From: Aquilaria yunnanensis
Taxonomy: Eukaryota; Streptophyta; Magnoliopsida; Malvales; Thymelaeaceae
Assembly (NCBI GenBank): GCA_039654915.1
Contig: CM077597.1
Location: forward strand, 40,026,001 to 40,090,000
Reading direction: 5' to 3'
Length of the DNA stretch: 64,000 bases
Shown: piece after piece, positions 59,799 to 64,000 of the stretch
How positions within the stretch are numbered: the first letter of the stretch is position 1
How the letters are laid out: each line of letters begins with the position of its first letter
Program-made: the position numbers and the translations under genes
Notes under the pieces: model-generated
Seen by the model: only the letters and a program-made list of their open reading frames with translations
Told to the model about the DNA's origin: nothing
Databases searched by the model: none

Positions 59799-61215
59799 TG
59801 TTGGGTTTCGGGAGCCAAACAGCGCAGCGGAATTTAACCGAAACCCTCCAGGATCCAAGTGAAACGGGGTAAACCGGGTGTTCGAAAATTTCATACCTAA
59901 TTTTCGGTTGAGATCTCTCACTCAACTGTAGAGTCGAATCACAAAACTTGAACAGTTGACGTGTTCAGGCTCTCTATGGTATCCACACGAGCCTCTCGGG
60001 ATCACCACGCTTCCACCACGTCCTGGCAGATGAGTTTCTCTTGCGCTCGCAGTGCTAGCTTGCGTCCTCCAAGGAATTGCAAGAGAAGAGTGTGGCTGTC
60101 CTTTTGGGAGGCTAGGGCAAGGAGACCTGCGAAATTTCTCACTTAAAAGTTGTATTTATAGTGAGACTCAACTTCCAGGCCTAATGGGTTTCAAAGCCCT
60201 AATCCAATTAGGATTTAATTTCGGGCTTAATAATGGCTCAACTCCTTGGCCCATTATTAATACGAAATTAAAGTGAAACCATAACCCAAATAATTAGCCC
60301 ATGCACTCTAATGATCCAAATAGCTCTACGTGTGCGACCTAATAGGCTCTTGCCATGTTGGCAATGATCATAAATCACATTTATGATCATAAGCAATGAG
60401 CGGTGTCTAGCAACACATCATTGCTACCCAAGTGACAAGATTGTCGGTGAATCGACTAAACCTTTATGATCATCACCGATATATGCCATTGTCCCTTTGT
60501 CCAAGATATCAAGACTAAGCACGAGACATGGAATGTGTCACTCTCGTATAGCCCAATCTTTGGTTTCTTGACTACCGAGTAGACCAAATTAAACTGACGA
60601 CATTGATATCATATATCAACTCATCGGAGCATGGCCATGCATTTTCTAAGTCTCACTCTATCAAGGGGCCCAAAGATATCACTCCCGTTACATAGGAGGG
60701 ACAAATCCCATCTTGATCATACAAATCCCTCCGCATGATATGTGACATACCCAATGACCTCCTTCAAGTTCACTCAGTTACGAGCAACAAAGGAAAGTAT
60801 CAAAGTATGTGACTCACATGTAGGGAACCTTGCTGATCTTAGGTCGAAGGACTACATATACCATGATCACTATGAGAATCACTTATGACACTCATATAAC
60901 GATCCATGAAGTGTTCTCATGGTGGGTCGGTCCAGTACACAAGTTCTCCAACTTGTACCCATATGTAGACTAGATATCTCATATTAGTCTCCACATATGC
61001 TAGTCATTATGTATTATTGCAACCCGCTCCACAATAATACTAGACTAGGGACGTTTAAGAATATCATTATTCTAGGGTTACAGTTATGCTTATTACGTTA
61101 CGCAGAAACAAAACAAGAAACATAATTGCTGGATTAATGCCTCAATTAAATATCATGACTCAATGTGCAAAAATACAATCATCTCATGATTGGCTTTTTG
61201 GGCACAATACTAACA
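59799..61215 (-). mobile_element. Solo copia LTR H3 inside Tat C gag
   Basis: 1417 bp, same family as the H1 LTRs, reversed (TGTTGGG to CTAACA), flanked by a perfect duplication atgtg (59794-59798 and 61216-61220). It retains both the sequence deleted in the H1 3' LTR and the 12-bp-arm palindrome (around 60367-60393). No internal copia sequence, so it is solo. Confidence 0.97.
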
Positions 61216-62390
61216 ATGTGCTGTTCTGCCCTTCGGTAAAATTCTCCAAAGGTTTCCGGGGGGTCCTTTGAGAACTCGTACAATAGCTGTGAGTCTCGCT
61301 GAAGGCCCCGTGTCATGGCAAGAATGCGGATTTCGGGCCGAAAGTCTGGGACACTAAGAGCTTCCCTGTTGAATCTTTCGACATAGTCTCAGATGGTTTC
61401 TCCGTTCCTCTGCTCTATGTCGAACATCTGGACAGGCATCTTCGCAGTAGGTCGACTCCCAATGAATTGTTGCGTGAAGGCCGTGGACAACTCCTGGAAC
61501 TCAGTGATAGTCCCTGAAGGCAATGAATTGTGCCATGCAGTTGCTGGCCCTGTGAGGGTGACTTCGAAGCACTTGCACATGGTAGCGTCGTCAGCACCGT
61601 GCATTATCATGCTGCGTTTGTACTTCGTCAGATGGGCCTGTGGATCAGTACGGCAATCATAAATCTCCAACCGAGGTACTCTGAAGTCACCTGGCATGGC
61701 TGCCTCAACAACGGCCTGAATGAATGGGGAGTCATCTTCGCCGAATGTTCCCGAAAGTTTGGCCCAAACGGGTTTTCTGGCCATTTGTTTCTCCACCCTA
61801 TCTAGCCATTCTAATATCCTCTCCATAAGCACTGTGGCACTAGGCCCTTCTTCAGGGAAGGGATATTGCCGGCGCCTCTTCGGGGACCAAGTTCGGCACT
61901 GAGGGGACAGGGACCTCGCCTCAGGCAGCGAACTTCTTTGCTGCAAGACCCTCGGTCGCTCAGACCTCTTCTGCCCCACAGGCTGTTTCCAGAGCGGCGT
62001 ATTTTCTGTGGACGATTCTTCGCGCGGATCTTCGCTTCCCAAACTACAATGAGTAGACTTCGGGCTTTTCTCCCGAGGGCGTGCTGGTGAGGGAGGTCTC
62101 TGGCCCTGTGCTTGCTCTGGCCACCTTCGGTCGATCTGCTGTGTCATTTCAGACACGACCGAACGCTGAAAGTCTTTCAGGAAGCTCATAGTGATTACTA
62201 GAGGGCGGTCTTCCTCGGGCACAGAAGTCCCTGGGAGTGTTTGCTCAGCAGCCGGTTGTGTCTCAGGCGCGGACGAGGACTTTGGGAGCCCCTTGTCCTT
62301 AGAACGCCGAGTTTCCACGACGGCGATCTCAGAGCGGGTTCCCACAGACGGCGCCAAATGATGGCCGGGGGCCTCATCGTTTAGAGTCAT
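61216..62390 (-). pseudogene. N-terminal and central Gag of Tat C, opening inside the LTR
   Basis: I place the start at the ATG at 62390 (MTLNDEAPGHHLAPSVG), 32 nt inside the 5' LTR; the open frame extends further upstream to 62567 without conservation. The frame reads through the primer-binding site into VVETRRSKDKG, EMTQQIDRRW, a Ser/Pro/Arg-rich stretch, then the gag core: PFIQAVVEAAMPGDFRVPRL, ADDATMCKCFEVTLTG, WHNSLPSGTITEFQEL. A TGA follows NGETI at about 61386. The remaining gag is split by H3. Confidence 0.9.
62341..62357 (-). promoter_or_regulatory. Primer-binding site of Tat C
   Basis: On the minus strand TGGCGCCGTCTGTGGG lies one or two bases inside the 5' LTR end at 62359. The tRNA is not identified. 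The same bases are codons of the LTR-started gag frame. Confidence 0.8.
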
Positions 62391-63233
62391 GGTGACTGGT
62401 GGAGAGACTTCTAGGAAGAAGAACGCCTGGAGGATGGTTCGCCCTTGGCAGTGTGCCTGAAAGTCCAGAAAGAAAGGGTTAGGAGGCCCCCGGAATGTGT
62501 TTCCGGGGGGGGAGCATCCGACGCCCAAGTCAGTGGTGGCTGAGAAAGGGCAGAGGAAATAGCACAAAGGGGCTGAAGAGTCTCGCCTGGTGATTTTGTC
62601 AGAGTCTGGGAGTCAGACCTTTGCCAACCAACCTCCTGCCAAGTATTTATTTCCTGGTATTTATAGGAGTACCTAGCCCGTTCAGATCGCGACATATGTT
62701 CGGTCGGATGTTCCCTGAGTTTCTGGGCGTAGGGGACAGATAGCTGGTAGCAGGTTGCCTTGAGCCTTGTGCCGAGATGGGCCATGATGTGATTTTGACG
62801 GCGTCAGCATGTCAGAGCGCCTTCTGAGGTGGCTTATGACGTCTGTGAAAGGACGTGTCAGAGGCTTCCTTAAATGCTTCCTTAAATGCTCCTGCCGTAC
62901 TCCCGAGGTCCCTGGGCAAGGTCGTCCTTTGGTACGGACGGTGCCTCTTCGGGAAACACGCCCTCAGTTCGGGGGTACCCAGCTTCAGGGAGTTCCGCCT
63001 TCGGGGAGATCATGTTCGGCCCGCAATACCTGGTGCCTCTTTTCCGAAGGGGATCTGTTTGCAACCTCGGGGGGCTAGTAGTATCCTCAAGTTTCCTGGC
63101 GTGTCGGGCTCGGAGCTCTTCGGCTATCTCCCGAGGTGTATGATCCCACCTTTACTCGGGTAGCGCCAGTTTCTTCTGGCCATTCTTGTGGCAGGAAGTT
63201 CGGCCAGATAGAGGCGATAGCCTTTGGCTATCA
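62359..63233 (-). mobile_element. 5' LTR of Tat C
   Basis: 875 bp, TGATGGCC to GGCTATCA, next to ctatg. TATAAATA on the minus strand (complement of 62658-62665) is the likely gag-pol promoter. The gag ATG is at 62390. Where the left LTR has GACACGTGT this one has gacatatgt. Confidence 0.95.
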
Positions 63234-64000
63234 CTATGGTATCCACACGAGCCTCTCGGGATCACCACGCTTCCACCACATCCCGGCAGATGCATTTCTC
63301 TTGCGCTTGCAGTGCTAGCTTGCGTCCTCCAAGGAATTGCAAGATAAGAGTGCGGCTGTCCTTTTGGGAGGCTAGGGCAAGGAGACCTGCGAATTTCTCA
63401 CTTAAAAGTTGTATTTATAGTGAGACTCAACTTCCAGGCCTAATGGGTTTCAAAGCCCTAATCCAATTAGGATTTAATTTCGGGCTTAATAATGGCTCAA
63501 CTCCTTGGCCCATTATTAATACGAAATTAAAGTGAAACCATAACCCAAATAATTAGCCCATGCACTCTAATGATCCAAATAGCTCTATGTGTGCGACCCA
63601 ATAGGTTTTTGCCATGTTGGCAATGATCATAAATCACATTTATGATCATAAGCAATGAGCGGTGTCTAGCAACACATCATTGCTACCTAAGTGACAAGAT
63701 TGTCGGTGAATCGACTAAACCTTTATGATCATCACCGATATATGCCATTGTCCCTTTGTTCAAGATATCAAGACTAAGCACGAGACATGGAATGTGTCAC
63801 TCTCGTATAGCCCAATCTTTGGTTTCTTGATTACCGAGTAGACCAACTTAAACTGACGACATTGATATCATATATCAACTCATCGGAGCATGGCCATGCA
63901 ATTTCTAAGTCTCACTCTATCAAGGGGCCCAAAGATATCACTCCCGTTACATAGGAGGGACAAATCCCATCTTGATCATACAAATCCCTCCGCATGATAT
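63234..64000 (-). mobile_element. Copia LTR H2, right piece (runs out of window)
   Basis: Resumes at the repeated ctatg and continues the reversed H copia LTR from where 50909 left off, through the TATA region (about 63414-63421) and the intact palindrome (about 63625-63651). The right end, and therefore whether H2 is solo or full-length, lies outside the window. Confidence 0.93.

Larger units (their letters stand above)
50910..63233 (-). mobile_element. Tat-lineage Ty3 retrotransposon C, best preserved copy
   Basis: 12.3 kb including a nested 1.4-kb solo LTR. LTRs at 50910-51785 and 62359-63233; perfect duplication ctatg (50905-50909 and 63234-63238). On the minus strand: gag, protease, RT, RNase H, second RNase H, integrase. 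On the plus strand, between integrase and the 3' LTR, lies a spliced accessory gene. A minisatellite separates the two convergent units. Several stops make it non-autonomous. The two RNase H domains and PBS type place it in Tat. Confidence 0.96.

Noticed and set aside
61866..62090. Plus-strand frames opposite Tat C gag and pol (several of 60-175 codons, e.g. 58631-59246)
   Set aside because: They are shadows of GC-rich minus-strand coding sequence and have no match to known domains.
63224..63535. About 100-codon frame repeated at 30307, 36708, 59961 and 63224
   Set aside because: It is the copia LTR read backwards through R and U5; it is conserved because the LTR is repeated, not because it encodes protein.
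50730..64000. H2 pieces as the two LTRs of one copia element around 50910-63233
   Set aside because: The pieces are consecutive parts of one LTR joined at ctatg, and the sequence between is a complete Tat element in its own LTRs.

Overview
This window is a plant nuclear, transposon-saturated intergenic region. Every coding trace I can recognise belongs to a mobile element; I see no host gene and no RNA gene. Plant origin follows from the element types: Ty3 elements of the Tat lineage with a second RNase H, a chromodomain Ty3 element, Ty1/copia with an initiator-Met-type primer site, and a PIF/Harbinger transposase. I cannot name the species.

Layout. 1-1373: right part of an orphan LTR (family X). 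1374-4286: 3' end of a plus-strand Tat element (A) with its antisense gene. 4287-9272: a gag-only Ty3 element (G, minus strand) whose left LTR received Tat A. 9273-11428: decayed AT-rich sequence. 11429-19271: Tat element B (minus strand, target duplication atatt), deleted between gag and RNase H. 19277-20239: nothing recognisable. 20240-20741 plus 41204-41767: one PIF/Harbinger transposase pseudogene cut in two by 20742-41203, a Tekay-like chromodomain Ty3 element (E, plus). E was itself hit by a solo X LTR (23642-26088, duplication ggtag) and by a nearly complete Ty1/copia element (H1, 29054-37184, duplication ttagg). 42475-48301: degraded Tat D (minus), split by solo LTR F (43908-46267, duplication tttca). 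48302-50729: third X LTR. 50730 to beyond the window: minus-strand copia LTR (H2), split by the best preserved Tat element, C (50910-63233, minus, duplication ctatg). C contains a solo copia LTR (H3, 59799-61215, duplication atgtg).

The most interesting system is in the Tat elements A, B and C. Each carries, between the end of pol and the 3' LTR, a gene on the opposite strand to gag-pol. It has its own TATA box, an ACGT-core palindrome or half-sites upstream, conserved introns, an N-terminal globular domain and, where the 3' end is present, a long coiled coil. The same elements keep an ATG exactly 32 nt inside the end of every LTR, opening a gag frame that reads through the primer-binding site. 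In C the spacer between the two convergent transcription units holds a young minisatellite.

All copies carry stops or frameshifts, so none looks autonomous now. The nesting gives a relative time order, and copia family H was mobile both before and after Tat C arrived.
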